A program made the translations under genes and the position numbers. Below the pieces are notes generated by a model. It ran no database searches. It was given only the letters and a program-made list of their open reading frames with translations, and was not told where the DNA came from. From G965240365 sp965240365 (GTDB lineage Bacteria > Pseudomonadota > Gammaproteobacteria > Eutrophobiales > Eutrophobiaceae): DNA of 64,000 nt. Positions 35,095 through 44,114 of the stretch are shown piece by piece. Position 1 is the first letter of the stretch. Each line of letters begins with the position of its first letter. Location: contig OZ251218.1 in NCBI GenBank assembly GCA_965240365.1, positions 2,046,001 to 2,110,000 on the forward strand. The letters run 5' to 3'.

Positions 35095-35171
35095 TATTAC
35101 CCAGGCCCGTCACTGCCTTGAGGGTCATGTTCGCAAGGGCTGCACTGTCATTGCCGACCGTGGATACGATG

Positions 35172-35212
35172 CCAATTACACCCCTGCCTGCTGCAGGCAG
35201 GGGTGTAATTGG
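35172..35212. repeat. 41-nt perfect palindrome built on the 19-bp core
   Basis: The core at 35183-35201 (central T) is extended by ACACC/GGTGT and then AATT and CC/GG on both sides. Compared with the expected DANWLLKAE reading, 33 bases (35178-35210) are inserted, flanked by AATT repeats; the frame stays open. Confidence 0.88.
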
Positions 35213-35490
35213 CTGCTCAAAGCCGAAGCAACAGCCTGTATCCCACCCCGCAAAAACCGTAAGGTGCAGTTCGAATATGACACCGAGCTCTATAAAACAC
35301 GCAACATCATTGAGCGCATGTTCAACCGTATCAAGGACTGGCGCCAGTTGTCCCTTCGAACTTTCCGATGTCCCGAGACGTTCCTCGCTGCCGCACAACT
35401 CGCTGCTGTTGTGATTTGGCTCTTATGAGTCTACGCCCTAGGCAGGATCGTAAAGGCTCAACAGGTGCCCCAAATCAGAGTTATAATGTC

Positions 35491-36837
35491 TCATCTTGCA
35501 CTGAGTGGAACGAATAGCGAAAGCTGCGGGACAAACAGAATGAGCAGCAACACGACGAAGTCCAGTACCAGAAACCAGCCGACGCCTTTGAAAATGATCT
35601 CAAGGGCGATTTCGCGCGGAGCCACCGATTTAATTATGAACACATTAAGACCCACCGGTGGCGTGATCAGGCCAATCTCCAATAGCTTCACCACGACCAC
35701 GCCAAACCAGATCAAGTTCAGCCCATAACCTTCGATTAGCGGGACGGTGAAGGGTAGCGTCAAAACGAGGATGCCGATAGAATCAAGGAACATGCCGAGC
35801 AAGAGATAAAAGAGTACGATACCGGCGATGACCAGAAGAACCGGCGCTCCGGAACCTTGCAGCCAATCCAGCAGGCCGGGTGCAATACGTGTCAGCGAGA
35901 CAAACGCCACGAACAGTTTCGCGCCGATGGCAATCAGGAAAATGGCCGATGTCTGTATCGCAGTTTCTTTGAAGGAGATTATCAGGCTTTCGAAAGTCAG
36001 TCTGCGCCGGGTAAAACCAATCAGAACCGCAAGCGCCATGCCGACCGCCGCTGCTTCGGTGGGTGTGAAGAACCCCCAATATATCCCGACAATAATGACG
36101 CTCAGCAGCAGCCCGGCGGGCCAGATGCCGTGGATCGAGGCCTTGCGCTCGTCGGGATCTAGCAGGGTGGGGTCGAAGGGCGGCGCTACATCCGGCCGCA
36201 GCTTGGCCCAGACGAAGATGGTGATCAGGTAACCCGCCAAAGACAGAAGACCTGGCACAATGCCGGCCAAAAACAATGTGCGCACTGATTCCTCGGTGAA
36301 AATCGCATAGATGACAAATAGCAGGCTTGGAGGAATGAGCGAGCCTAACGTCCCGCCAGCCGCAACGGCACCTGTGGCGATCTGACCCCCATACCCGTTC
36401 CGAATCATCTCAGGCACTGCAATCCGTCCCATTGCCGAGGCACAGGCCACGCTTGAACCAGTGATGGCCGAGAAACCGCCGCACCCCATGACCGAAGCCA
36501 TGGCGAGCCCACCGGGGAGCCGCGCCAGCCAGACCCTGAGCGTATCGTAGAGGTCTGTTGTAATTCCAGCGTGATAGGCGATATGGCCGAGCCCAATGAA
36601 GAGTGGGATCATGCTTAAAGGATAATTGTGCACGAACTCGAACGTGGTGTTGCCGATGAGTGAAAGTGCGGGGATGAGACCGCGCGCAGCCTCGAATCCG
36701 CCGCCCGGACGCCAGGCAAAGAAGATGAACAGCCCGGCAGAAGCAACACTACCGAGAGAGAAGGCAATCGGGACGCGCAAGATCAGAAGGACGAGTACCG
36801 CACCGAGGGCGAGGTTGGCGAGAACGAGAGGATCCAT
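35491..36837 (-). CDS. dctM: TRAP transporter large permease subunit DctM
   Basis: Inner-membrane sodium-driven transporter core, 448 aa with about 11-12 helices. The family motif is visible as GTLGSLIPPSLLFVIYAI and LGMFLDSIGILVLTLPFTVP, with a late GLITPPVGLNVFIIKSVAP. Start ATG 36837 (MDPLVLANLALGAVL) is preferred over the upstream extension. Last gene of the leftward TRAP operon. Its 3' side is separated by about 50 bases from the IS5-type insertion. Confidence 0.92.
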   Translation of the reverse strand: MDPLVLANLALGAVLVLLILRVPIAFSLGSVASAGLFIFFAWRPGGGFEAARGLIPALSLIGNTTFEFVHNYPLSMIPLFIGLGHIAYHAGITTDLYDTLRVWLARLPGGLAMASVMGCGGFSAITGSSVACASAMGRIAVPEMIRNGYGGQIATGAVAAGGTLGSLIPPSLLFVIYAIFTEESVRTLFLAGIVPGLLSLAGYLITIFVWAKLRPDVAPPFDPTLLDPDERKASIHGIWPAGLLLSVIIVGIYWGFFTPTEAAAVGMALAVLIGFTRRRLTFESLIISFKETAIQTSAIFLIAIGAKLFVAFVSLTRIAPGLLDWLQGSGAPVLLVIAGIVLFYLLLGMFLDSIGILVLTLPFTVPLIEGYGLNLIWFGVVVVKLLEIGLITPPVGLNVFIIKSVAPREIALEIIFKGVGWFLVLDFVVLLLILFVPQLSLFVPLSAR

Positions 36838-36850
36838 CGTATGCCGTCGG

Positions 36851-37375
36851 TCAGCCTTTGAAGGATCGTAGCATGTCACTCATGAACTGCACCGCAAGAC
36901 GGATTGCAAACGCCATCAGTGCCAAAAGGAACACCGCATAGCCGATCCAGGCCGGGATATAGATATTGCCGTCGAAGTAGTCGCCACTTTTCCAAGAACT
37001 CCAGAAAAGGCGTCCGCCTGCCCAGATCAATCCCGTCACCAGAACCAGACCGGTAAAGTGGCCAAGCGCTGAAAGAACGATCTTGCAACGTCCACCCAGC
37101 CAGTTTGTGAAAACAGTGACGGCAATATGGGCGCGGGCAGCGGTGACACTTGCCAGCGGCAGCAGGATGATCGCAACCATGAGCTCGCGGACAATGAGTA
37201 CATCATCAGGAATAATCGGCTTATAAAGCCAGCGAGAGAACACCGTGATCGTTACGACAAGGCAAAGCAGGGCCGTGCATCCCATAGCCAGAGCGGTGAA
37301 AAACCGCTCCGGCCATGCGCCGTATGATGATTGGTGACCGGAGTACCCAGAGTTACCAGAGCTAGATGCGGTCAT
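36851..37375 (-). CDS. dctQ: TRAP transporter small permease subunit DctQ
   Basis: Four-helix inner-membrane subunit, 174 aa. It shows the DctQ pattern VFSRWLYKPIIPDDVLIVRE and LLPLASVTAARAHIAVTVFT. Located between dctP and dctM as usual, with a 13-base gap before dctM. Confidence 0.88.
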   Translation of the reverse strand: MTASSSGNSGYSGHQSSYGAWPERFFTALAMGCTALLCLVVTITVFSRWLYKPIIPDDVLIVRELMVAIILLPLASVTAARAHIAVTVFTNWLGGRCKIVLSALGHFTGLVLVTGLIWAGGRLFWSSWKSGDYFDGNIYIPAWIGYAVFLLALMAFAIRLAVQFMSDMLRSFKG

Positions 37376-37395
37376 ATTGTGAACCGGGTCTCACT

Positions 37396-38472
37396 CTAGC
37401 GGAGCCAAGGATAGCCCTTGGCATCCTTCTCGCCGGTGAATTTGGCAATGCTCGCTTCATATGCTGTAAGAAGGCCCTCGCCATCATAGCCTTGTTTGGT
37501 GGCCTCATTTACCCAGGCATCGACATATTTCTTTCCAGCATCAAGCAACTTGGCGCGTTGGGCTTCCGGCAACATAACCACATCAATCGTCTTGCCATCA
37601 ATGCCGTCCATCATGGCCTTCTTGTCGGAGGATTTGCCTTCAATCATGAGTTTGGCAAGGTGATCGATGAATCCGGAGCCAACAGACCTGATGACGCTCT
37701 TTTCTTTCTTCGTCAGACCATCATGGGCCGCCTTGTTCATGAAGATGCCGAAGGCCATGTTCTGTCCCCAGTCAAGCTCGACCACATGGGGGGCTACCTC
37801 GTACTGCTTGTACGCTTTCATGGAGTAGTAATAATTCTGGTTACACTCCACGAGCCCTGAATCCAGAGCCTGATAGACCTTTGCCTGCCCCATGCGCTGA
37901 ACTACAGCACCCATGTCTGCTAATGCCTTACCGTAGGGGCCGGAGCCGCGCAGCTTGGTTCCGTTCAGATCTGCGAGGGCATTTACTGGTTTTGAACAGA
38001 TCAACTGGATCGGGCCGGTCGTATAGTTCGTCACGTAGGTGATGCCGTTCTTGTCGAATTCTTCCTGCATCGCCTGATTTGTCGTCGATAGCTCATAGAT
38101 CGCCCGCATGCCGACCCATTCGTCTGAATTGTCGACCGGCAGGTCACCGATATTGTAACCACGTAGTTTCTTCGGCGAGAAGAAACCGATGACCGAGCCC
38201 ATGTCAGCCACACCGTCCTTAAGGCCACCCAGAACGGCTTTTGTCCCCAGCAAAGATTTGCCCCAGTGGAATTCGATTTTCAGTGAACCGCCAGACTGCT
38301 TTTTAACTTCATCGGCAAACCAGTTCAGAGCCTGGGCACGCGTGCCGCGATTTGGTCCGAACTCCGCATATCGCAACGTCTTGGCGACCAGTTCACCGGC
38401 CATTACCATCTCACCGGCAATTGCCATCAGACCTACCGCAGCCAAGGCGGTAATTGTCGTTTTCCTGAACAT
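37396..38472 (-). CDS. dctP: TRAP transporter substrate-binding protein DctP
   Basis: Periplasmic receptor, 358 aa, signal peptide ending around VMAGELVA. DctP-type features: RYAEFGPNRGTRAQALNWFA, GTKLRGSGPYGKALADMG (the substrate-binding Arg segment) and VVQRMGQAKVYQALDSGLVE. The ligand is presumably a carboxylate; the upstream metalloenzyme may act on it. Confidence 0.9.
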   Translation of the reverse strand: MFRKTTITALAAVGLMAIAGEMVMAGELVAKTLRYAEFGPNRGTRAQALNWFADEVKKQSGGSLKIEFHWGKSLLGTKAVLGGLKDGVADMGSVIGFFSPKKLRGYNIGDLPVDNSDEWVGMRAIYELSTTNQAMQEEFDKNGITYVTNYTTGPIQLICSKPVNALADLNGTKLRGSGPYGKALADMGAVVQRMGQAKVYQALDSGLVECNQNYYYSMKAYKQYEVAPHVVELDWGQNMAFGIFMNKAAHDGLTKKEKSVIRSVGSGFIDHLAKLMIEGKSSDKKAMMDGIDGKTIDVVMLPEAQRAKLLDAGKKYVDAWVNEATKQGYDGEGLLTAYEASIAKFTGEKDAKGYPWLR

Positions 38473-38515
38473 ATTTTACTCCTCCCATTTTGGTGGTTTT
38501 GGTCTCTGTCCCGCC

Positions 38516-40093
38516 TTAGCTACAGCAATTACCCGGCAGGGAAGAGGCCGCCACACCGCTGTGGTCACAGCAGCCGCCTTTCCACCAGTCCGCGCCGGCC
38601 CCGTTGCAGTATTTGTCATCCGCTCCCACCATCTGCATGAACATAGGATGGTAGTTGCGGCAGACTTCCAGTTCTGTCTTGACCCAGTGCAACGGATCTT
38701 TTGCATAGTGCTCCCAGTAATCCCCCGGCATATTCAGACCCGGCACGGCGGGGTTCCAGGATTCATCCAACCACAAATCCGGATCGCCGTACTTGCTACA
38801 AAGTTTCCGGATTGCCGGATCGTCGAGCGCCAGCAGGCGACCGTCTTGGATAACCGGCTCGTTGTCGCCCTCGCGCTCCAGGTCATAAGTCGGGAAATAG
38901 AGATGGATGTGCCAATGACCCACGGGATGCCCCATACGGGCAGCCTGACGCTCCGCCATAGATGAGATGATCGTGCCGAAGCCAATGTGGATGACACCGG
39001 AGCGGACACGCTCATAGAGGCAGTTCACGAAGCCTGACGGGAAATCCTTACGTGGGCGGTGAATGTGCGGGTTGGTTCCGATCGACGCTTCCCACCAATA
39101 CATTAGGCCTTTGTCTGGGAAGGTCGGATACTGTAGATTCTTCGTCTGCTCCATTATGTCGCGGAGCTTGTCACCGAACTCACCGCCCGCATTGATGCGA
39201 GTGACTTTTGATTCCTCAATTACCAATTGTGTCCAGTCCATCGGGGCGATGTGGTTTGTGGTTCCGGCCACCATCCCGTTGCCGTCCTCTTTGTTGGGAT
39301 GGAACATCCACGGCCGCCCGGTGATATGGGCCGGCAGATACTGCTTGCCGAAGTGCTCATTCCCGGTCCATGTCGCTGCCGTCAGGTCGGCATCATAGAA
39401 TTCGCGGCTACTGTCCCAATACTCAGCATGGTTGGTGAAGCTGAGATCGGTCCCTTCCGGATCTGTGATCCGCGCTCTTTTCGCAGTACGCACCCGATCC
39501 CAAGTCCACCGGTCTATAGCATTCAAGACTTCGATTGGCATGGCATGTGCAGGCGAGGCCAGAATCTCTGGCGTGATAAACGGCATGCGCTGAATCCTGA
39601 TGAACCGTTCCGCCAGCACCGGTCCACCATAACCCATCAAGATCTTGTCGTACTGCTGCTTCTTCTCCTCTTCCTCCCACCAGTCCATCCATTCTGCGAG
39701 TTCCCTGGTGCGGAAAAGATAGTAATCGACTTCATCCGCTCCGACCCATTGCGGGACTGGGCCACGGTCAATCTTCTTGATTTCGTACTGGACACCGTAC
39801 TTTTCGAATATCTTCTGGCAAGCCCGGATCACCAGATCACTGTGCCAATTATCCACCTGCAGCAGGACCTTCTCACCCGGGTTCAGATCCCAGCAGGCGT
39901 TAAGACCATGGTTATAGGGCCTCCGGGCAACATGTTCCAAGTAGGGCAGCAACTGATCGAGGTCAGTCACCTCGACAAATGGAGGACAGCGCGGCGGGCG
40001 CTTTTCGGTCAGCAATTTAGGAGAAAGCCGCGGAAGATCAGTGGGCCGGGAAACACCGGTCACATCGACCAGTCTGGTCGCAATTTTCAACAT
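38516..40093 (-). CDS. M29/AmpS-like metalloenzyme of uncertain substrate
   Basis: 525-aa protein, first in the TRAP operon. It resembles the aminopeptidase M29 (AmpS) superfamily, which also contains 2,5-dihydroxypyridine dioxygenase: GEKVLLQVDNWHSDLVIRAC, ITDPEGTDLSFT, INAGGEFGDKL, RSGVIHIGFGT and a His-rich segment GHPVGHWHIHLYFPTYD, plausible metal ligands. The last 35 residues are cysteine-rich (KYCNGAGADWWKGGCCDH, then GNCCS), which is unusual. ATG 40093 has GAGG about nine bases upstream; an earlier GTG at 40126 is unlikely. Genetic linkage to dctPQM and a divergent GntR regulator suggests it degrades the imported compound. Peptidase, amidase or ring-opening dioxygenase activity are all open. 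Confidence 0.55.
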   Translation of the reverse strand: MLKIATRLVDVTGVSRPTDLPRLSPKLLTEKRPPRCPPFVEVTDLDQLLPYLEHVARRPYNHGLNACWDLNPGEKVLLQVDNWHSDLVIRACQKIFEKYGVQYEIKKIDRGPVPQWVGADEVDYYLFRTRELAEWMDWWEEEEKKQQYDKILMGYGGPVLAERFIRIQRMPFITPEILASPAHAMPIEVLNAIDRWTWDRVRTAKRARITDPEGTDLSFTNHAEYWDSSREFYDADLTAATWTGNEHFGKQYLPAHITGRPWMFHPNKEDGNGMVAGTTNHIAPMDWTQLVIEESKVTRINAGGEFGDKLRDIMEQTKNLQYPTFPDKGLMYWWEASIGTNPHIHRPRKDFPSGFVNCLYERVRSGVIHIGFGTIISSMAERQAARMGHPVGHWHIHLYFPTYDLEREGDNEPVIQDGRLLALDDPAIRKLCSKYGDPDLWLDESWNPAVPGLNMPGDYWEHYAKDPLHWVKTELEVCRNYHPMFMQMVGADDKYCNGAGADWWKGGCCDHSGVAASSLPGNCCS

Positions 40094-40143
40094 TAAATCA
40101 ATCCTCTTATCCACTTCAAGAAACACTATATTACATGCAAAAT

Positions 40144-40155
40144 TTGATTAATCAA
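40144..40155. promoter_or_regulatory. Candidate GntR operator palindrome
   Basis: Perfect 12-bp palindrome TTGATTAATCAA in the AT-rich divergent intergenic region (40094-40215). Repeated TTGCATGCA-type words at 40192-40200 and 40133-40138 (ATGCAA) may form a second site. Confidence 0.4.
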
Positions 40156-40215
40156 GCTAATTTCTATGTTATATTTGTCAAATTATAAAAAATTGCATGC
40201 ATTTTGGAGATCATT

Positions 40216-40944
40216 ATGGCAAATCAACTGAGCCGCACCCTTCATGCCCTTCGAGATCGGGTACTGTCTGGTGAATTTGTCGGCGGGCAGAAACTACGCG
40301 AGGCCGCTCTGGCCGAAGATCTCGGTGTCTCGCGCACGCTCGTGCGTTTGTCTCTAAGCGAATTAGAGCGTGAAGGCTTGGTTGGACGCGAACCGAATAA
40401 GGGATTCCGTGTCCGCTCATATTCACTTGATGATATTGCCGAGGCGATTCTTGTGCGGGGAGAACTTGAAGGAATGGCGGCGCGGCGAGCGGCGGAGAAG
40501 GGCCTGCCGAACGCACTCCGCAGTCATCTGACGGCGATCGTAGGTCAAATGGATTCCGCGCTGGAAAAGGGCTTTGGCAATCTTGAGAACCAAACAGCAT
40601 GGATTGATCTCAATGGTTCCTTTCATGATGGCATTGTTGCAGCATCGGGCAGTAAGATTCTTCAGGAAACCATCGATCAACTGTCCCGCCTGCCCCTCGC
40701 ATCATCCCGCGCAATCGTTTTCGACAAGACCGATCCGGTAAAGAGCGCCGCCTTGATTGCCCGAGCTCAAGATGACCACCGCAATATCTTGGAAGCCATC
40801 ATCAAGCGGCAGGGAACAAGAGCGCAGGCCTGCGTGCAAAACCACGCCCTTCTCTCAAGCTACAACAAGCGCAACAGCATCGACGCAATGCGGAATGGCC
40901 AACTTGGACCCAGACTTCCCGGGCTCGACCTAGTCTCCAATTAG
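40216..40944 (+). CDS. GntR-family regulator with FCD domain
   Basis: DNA-binding regulator, 242 aa. N-terminal winged helix: RDRVLSGEFVGGQKLREAAL then EDLGVSRTLVRLSLSELERE; C-terminal FCD all-helical domain with the metal-binding pattern (LVRGELEGMAARRAAE, DLNGSFHDGIVAASGS, DDHRNILEAI). Start ATG 40216 has TTTGGAG seven bases upstream; TTG 40204 is less likely. Divergent from the TRAP/metalloenzyme operon, which it probably represses. Confidence 0.88.
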   Translation: MANQLSRTLHALRDRVLSGEFVGGQKLREAALAEDLGVSRTLVRLSLSELEREGLVGREPNKGFRVRSYSLDDIAEAILVRGELEGMAARRAAEKGLPNALRSHLTAIVGQMDSALEKGFGNLENQTAWIDLNGSFHDGIVAASGSKILQETIDQLSRLPLASSRAIVFDKTDPVKSAALIARAQDDHRNILEAIIKRQGTRAQACVQNHALLSSYNKRNSIDAMRNGQLGPRLPGLDLVSN

Positions 40945-41201
40945 GCTAACCCGGATTGCTCAAACTGTTTGTGTTCAGAGGCTTTTGTGCTGAGCCCTTT
41001 ATACTTGCGGCGCGGCTGCGAGGCGCGGGCATGGGACAGGGTCGGCGGCTTGGCGATTGGTCCTGTTCGAAACTGTGTTCTGTGGTGTTGGCGGAAATGG
41101 AGAGTTGAGCTGCTTACGACGCGGCGGTGCATAATCGTTGGTGGGCGGTGGCGAAGACGGTCTATTCGGGGAAGACTGCGGACATGGCGAAGCGGATACG
41201 G

Positions 41202-42213
41202 TGTAAGGTCCCGCAGTGTGATAACATAAGTTATTCTGCTATACCAACAAAGGAGGAGCTATGGGCCAGATACTACACGGTAGCGCCACAACGACTGAGG
41301 CGGTGCGTCGAGCGATACAAAATAGTCAAGAGAGCATAGCCAAATTGGCGAAGCGCTATAATCTGAACCCCGCAACCGTGGCGAAATGGAAAGGGCGTGA
41401 TTTTGTCCATGACGCAAAAATGGGGCCGAAACAGCCACGCTCCACCAGCTTATCGCTGGCAGAGGAGGCTATGGTTGTGGCCTTCCGCAAACACACCTTG
41501 TTGCCCCTGGACGATTGCCTGTATGCCCTGCAAGCCACGATCCCGCATCTGACACGCTCTTCCCTGCATCGTTGCCTGCAACGTCATGGTATCAGCCGCC
41601 TGCCCGAGGTCGAAGGCGATAAGCCAGTGAAGAAAAGGTTCAAGAAATATCCCATTGGTTATGTCCACATCGATATCGCTGAAGTGCAAACAGAACAAGG
41701 CAAGCTGCAATTCTTTGTGGCCATTGACCGCACCTGCAAGCTGGCCTACGCCGAACTACATACGGATAAAAAGAAGATGACCGCGGTGCAGTTCCTGCGC
41801 CATGTCATCAAGGCGCTACCTTACAAGATACACACCCTCCTGACCGATAACGGCGCTCAGTTTACCTACCGCAAACAGGATAAACCGGCATCAATGCGCC
41901 TCTTTGACCGTGTTTGCCATGAGCACGATATTGAACACCGGCTCACTAAAATCAACCACCCCTGGACCAACGGCCAGGTGGAACGCATGAACCGAACCAT
42001 CAAAGAGGCCACCGTCAAGCGATACCACTACAGCGCACATGAACAACTCAAAGCACATTTACAGACTTTCCTGAAGGCGTATAACTTCGCCAAACGTCTA
42101 AAAACCTTAAAAGGCCTGACACCCTATGAGAAAATCATTGAAGGGTGGCAAAAGGAACCTGAACGGTTTAGAATTAACCCACTTCAGCACACTGCGGGAC
42201 TATACACCTAACA
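41202..42213 (+). mobile_element. IS481-type insertion sequence
   Basis: Ends TGTAAGGTCCCGCAGTG (41202) and CACTGCGGGACTATACACCT (ending AACA 42213) form an imperfect inverted pair starting with TGT as in IS481 relatives. It holds one intact transposase. No target duplication is obvious. The 257 bases between the GntR gene and the element show nothing recognisable. Confidence 0.75.
41261..42211 (+). CDS. IS481-family transposase
   Basis: Apparently intact 316-aa DDE transposase. N-terminal helix-turn-helix (RAIQNSQESIAKLAKRYNLN), then the rve core with Asp in YVHIDIAEVQTEQGK, Asp in HTLLTDNGAQF and Glu in HPWTNGQVERMNRTIKEAT. AGGAGG lies directly upstream of ATG 41261. The stop lies inside the right end of the element. 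Unlike the other transposases here it has no palindrome insertion. Confidence 0.9.
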   Translation: MGQILHGSATTTEAVRRAIQNSQESIAKLAKRYNLNPATVAKWKGRDFVHDAKMGPKQPRSTSLSLAEEAMVVAFRKHTLLPLDDCLYALQATIPHLTRSSLHRCLQRHGISRLPEVEGDKPVKKRFKKYPIGYVHIDIAEVQTEQGKLQFFVAIDRTCKLAYAELHTDKKKMTAVQFLRHVIKALPYKIHTLLTDNGAQFTYRKQDKPASMRLFDRVCHEHDIEHRLTKINHPWTNGQVERMNRTIKEATVKRYHYSAHEQLKAHLQTFLKAYNFAKRLKTLKGLTPYEKIIEGWQKEPERFRINPLQHTAGLYT

Positions 42214-42559
42214 GCCGCATCGTTGTGCGGGCTCCCGATCCGCCATATGATTTTGTTACGTTCAGGCCGAAAAAGAACCTGCTCAATTTCAAGCGCAGCG
42301 ATGGAGCCACAGCATGTCATTTTCGAGCCGCCTGCTGCTGCAGGCAAAGATGTATCCTGCCTCTATTTTCTGCCTTGATAGGCAGGGGATTATTGAAGGA
42401 GTGGGAGTGACTTATTTGTTGTCCCTTTTGCCACCCTGACACATCCCTGCCTCGGGTTCATTTCGAATTGACAGAGACTTTTCAGACACATACCGCCAGG
42501 AGGTGATACCATGCTCCCGCCGGTATGCGCCGGAAGCGGAACGGCGCGCGCCTGATTTT
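42214..42559. other. Gap upstream of rng
   Basis: No gene. Contains a degenerate palindrome CCTGCTGCTGCAGGCA near 42331 and the block GCCTCTATTTTCTG..CTTGATAG near 42358. AGGAGG at about 42499 is too far from the rng start to be its site. Confidence 0.5.
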
Positions 42560-44107
42560 ATGAGCGAAGAAATCCTAATCAATGTCACGCCCCAGGAGAC
42601 CCGGGTTGCCGTTGTTGAAAATGGCATGTTGCAGGAAGTGCATATCGAACGCACGCAAAAACGGGGGCTGGTCGGCAATATTTTTAAGGGCCGGGTTTCG
42701 AGGGTGTTGCCCGGTATGCAGGCGGCGTTTATTGATATTGGCCTGACGCGCACCGGTTTTCTGCATACTTCTGACATCGCTTGCCATAATCCCGGCGCAA
42801 ACGGCGAAGCTGAATGGCCCGCGGCCGAACCGCGGCCCATCGAATCCATTCTTGAGGAGGGCGGGGAAATCCTGGTGCAGGTCATCAAGGACCCGATCGG
42901 CGGCAAGGGCGCGAGATTAACCACGCGCCTTGCCATCCCGTCCAGATATATCGTGTTTATCCCTGATTATCCCGCCATCGGTATTTCCCAGCGCATTGAA
43001 GCCCCCGAGGAACGCGAACGCCTGCGCGCGATTATGCTCGGCTATCAATCCGGCCCGCAACATGCCGCTGCCGGCAGCGGGGATGACGCCCCGTTGCCGG
43101 GCGCGGAGTGTGAATCCGAAATCCTGCAAAAGGGCGGCTTTATCGTGCGCACGGCCGCCGAAAATATCCCGGCGGCGGATATCGCGCACGATGTCGAATT
43201 TCTGCGCAAGCTGTGGGAATCGGTCCTGGTGCGGGCCGAGAGTACCTTTGCGCCCGGCGCGGTGTATGAAGACCTGCCGCTGGCGATGCGCAGCATGCGT
43301 GATCTGGTGCATGCCGGGACCGAGAAGGTGCGGATCGATTCCCGCGAGACACACCGCCGGGTGGTGACGTTTTGCAGGCATTTTATCCCCGAATTTCCGG
43401 GGCAGATCGAATATTACACGGGCGCGCATCCGCTGCTGGATTTGTATTCCATCGAGGATGACATCCAGCGCGGCCTGGACCGAAAGGTGCAGCTTAAATC
43501 CGGCGGCCATCTGATCATCGATCAAACCGAGGCCATGACCACGATTGATGTCAATACCGGCGCCTTTGTCGGGCGCCGCAATCAGGAAGAGACCATTTAC
43601 AAGACCAATCTTGAAGCGGCCCACAGCATCGCCCGGCAACTGCGCCTGCGGAATCTCGGCGGCATCATTATTGTCGATTTTATTGATATGCAGGACGCGG
43701 AACACGGTTATCAGGTCTGGCGCGCGCTGGAGAAGCATGTTGAAAAAGATCACGCCAAGACCAGCCTGAGCGAGTTGACCTCGCTGGGTCTCGTGCAGTT
43801 GACCCGCAAGCGCAGCCGCGAAAGCCTGGAACAGATTTTGTGCGAAGCCTGTCCGGCCTGTCACGGCAGGGGCACGATAAAATCGGCGGAGACGGTCTGT
43901 TATGAACTCTTTCGTGAAATCCTGCGCGAGGTGCGGCAGTTTGAGGCGGACAAGCTGCTGGTAGTGGCCTCGCAAAAGGTGGTTGATCTGCTGCTTGACG
44001 ATGAATCGGCCAGCGTTGCGGAACTGGAGGCCTTTATCGGGAAGCCGATCGCGTTCCAGGTCGAGACGCTCTACAATCAGGAACAATACGACATCGTTTT
44101 GCTCTGA
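42560..44107 (+). CDS. rng: Ribonuclease G
   Basis: Endoribonuclease of the RNase E/G family acting in 16S rRNA 5' maturation and mRNA decay; 515 aa without the long RNase E scaffold tail. Start ATG 42560 gives SEEILINVTPQETRVAVVEN, the conserved RNase G N-terminus. S1 domain GNIFKGRVSRVLPGMQAAF; catalytic DNase-I-like region with TIDVNTGAFVG and IIIVDFIDM; zinc link CEACPACHGRG. The open frame extends upstream to 42503 without support. Followed after seven bases by yhdP, a conserved gammaproteobacterial order. Confidence 0.95.
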   Translation: MSEEILINVTPQETRVAVVENGMLQEVHIERTQKRGLVGNIFKGRVSRVLPGMQAAFIDIGLTRTGFLHTSDIACHNPGANGEAEWPAAEPRPIESILEEGGEILVQVIKDPIGGKGARLTTRLAIPSRYIVFIPDYPAIGISQRIEAPEERERLRAIMLGYQSGPQHAAAGSGDDAPLPGAECESEILQKGGFIVRTAAENIPAADIAHDVEFLRKLWESVLVRAESTFAPGAVYEDLPLAMRSMRDLVHAGTEKVRIDSRETHRRVVTFCRHFIPEFPGQIEYYTGAHPLLDLYSIEDDIQRGLDRKVQLKSGGHLIIDQTEAMTTIDVNTGAFVGRRNQEETIYKTNLEAAHSIARQLRLRNLGGIIIVDFIDMQDAEHGYQVWRALEKHVEKDHAKTSLSELTSLGLVQLTRKRSRESLEQILCEACPACHGRGTIKSAETVCYELFREILREVRQFEADKLLVVASQKVVDLLLDDESASVAELEAFIGKPIAFQVETLYNQEQYDIVLL

Positions 44108-44114
44108 AGCATTG

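Larger units (their letters stand above)
33388..35428 (+). pseudogene. IS5-family transposase, interrupted
   Basis: AGGAGG precedes ATG 33388. The first part reads MSLNFWLTKEQFKTIQPLLP, SGIIYCLQRGYRWSDVPKEY and FSTLMIDTSHIKTHR; the second part (34951-35428) reads GKTRGGLNSKLHLVCDGQGR, VIADRGYDAN and ERMFNRIKDWRQLSLR to TGA 35428. Three palindromes (33480, 35076 and 35183) and the ISL3-type element break it. Deleting the first two 19-bp inserts restores ARVCDRRVLSG and GNRAD(I)TQARHC in frame. Inactive as it stands. Confidence 0.85.
33323..35438 (+). mobile_element. IS5-type element, itself split by an ISL3-type insertion
   Basis: Ends are inverted: GGGCGTAGAC at 33323 and GTCTACGCCC ending 35438, flanked on both sides by TA (CTAG-type target), as in IS5/IS427 relatives. 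It carries one transposase gene in two pieces and seven copies of the 19-bp palindrome family overall (three in IS5 sequence, four in the nested element). Confidence 0.82.
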
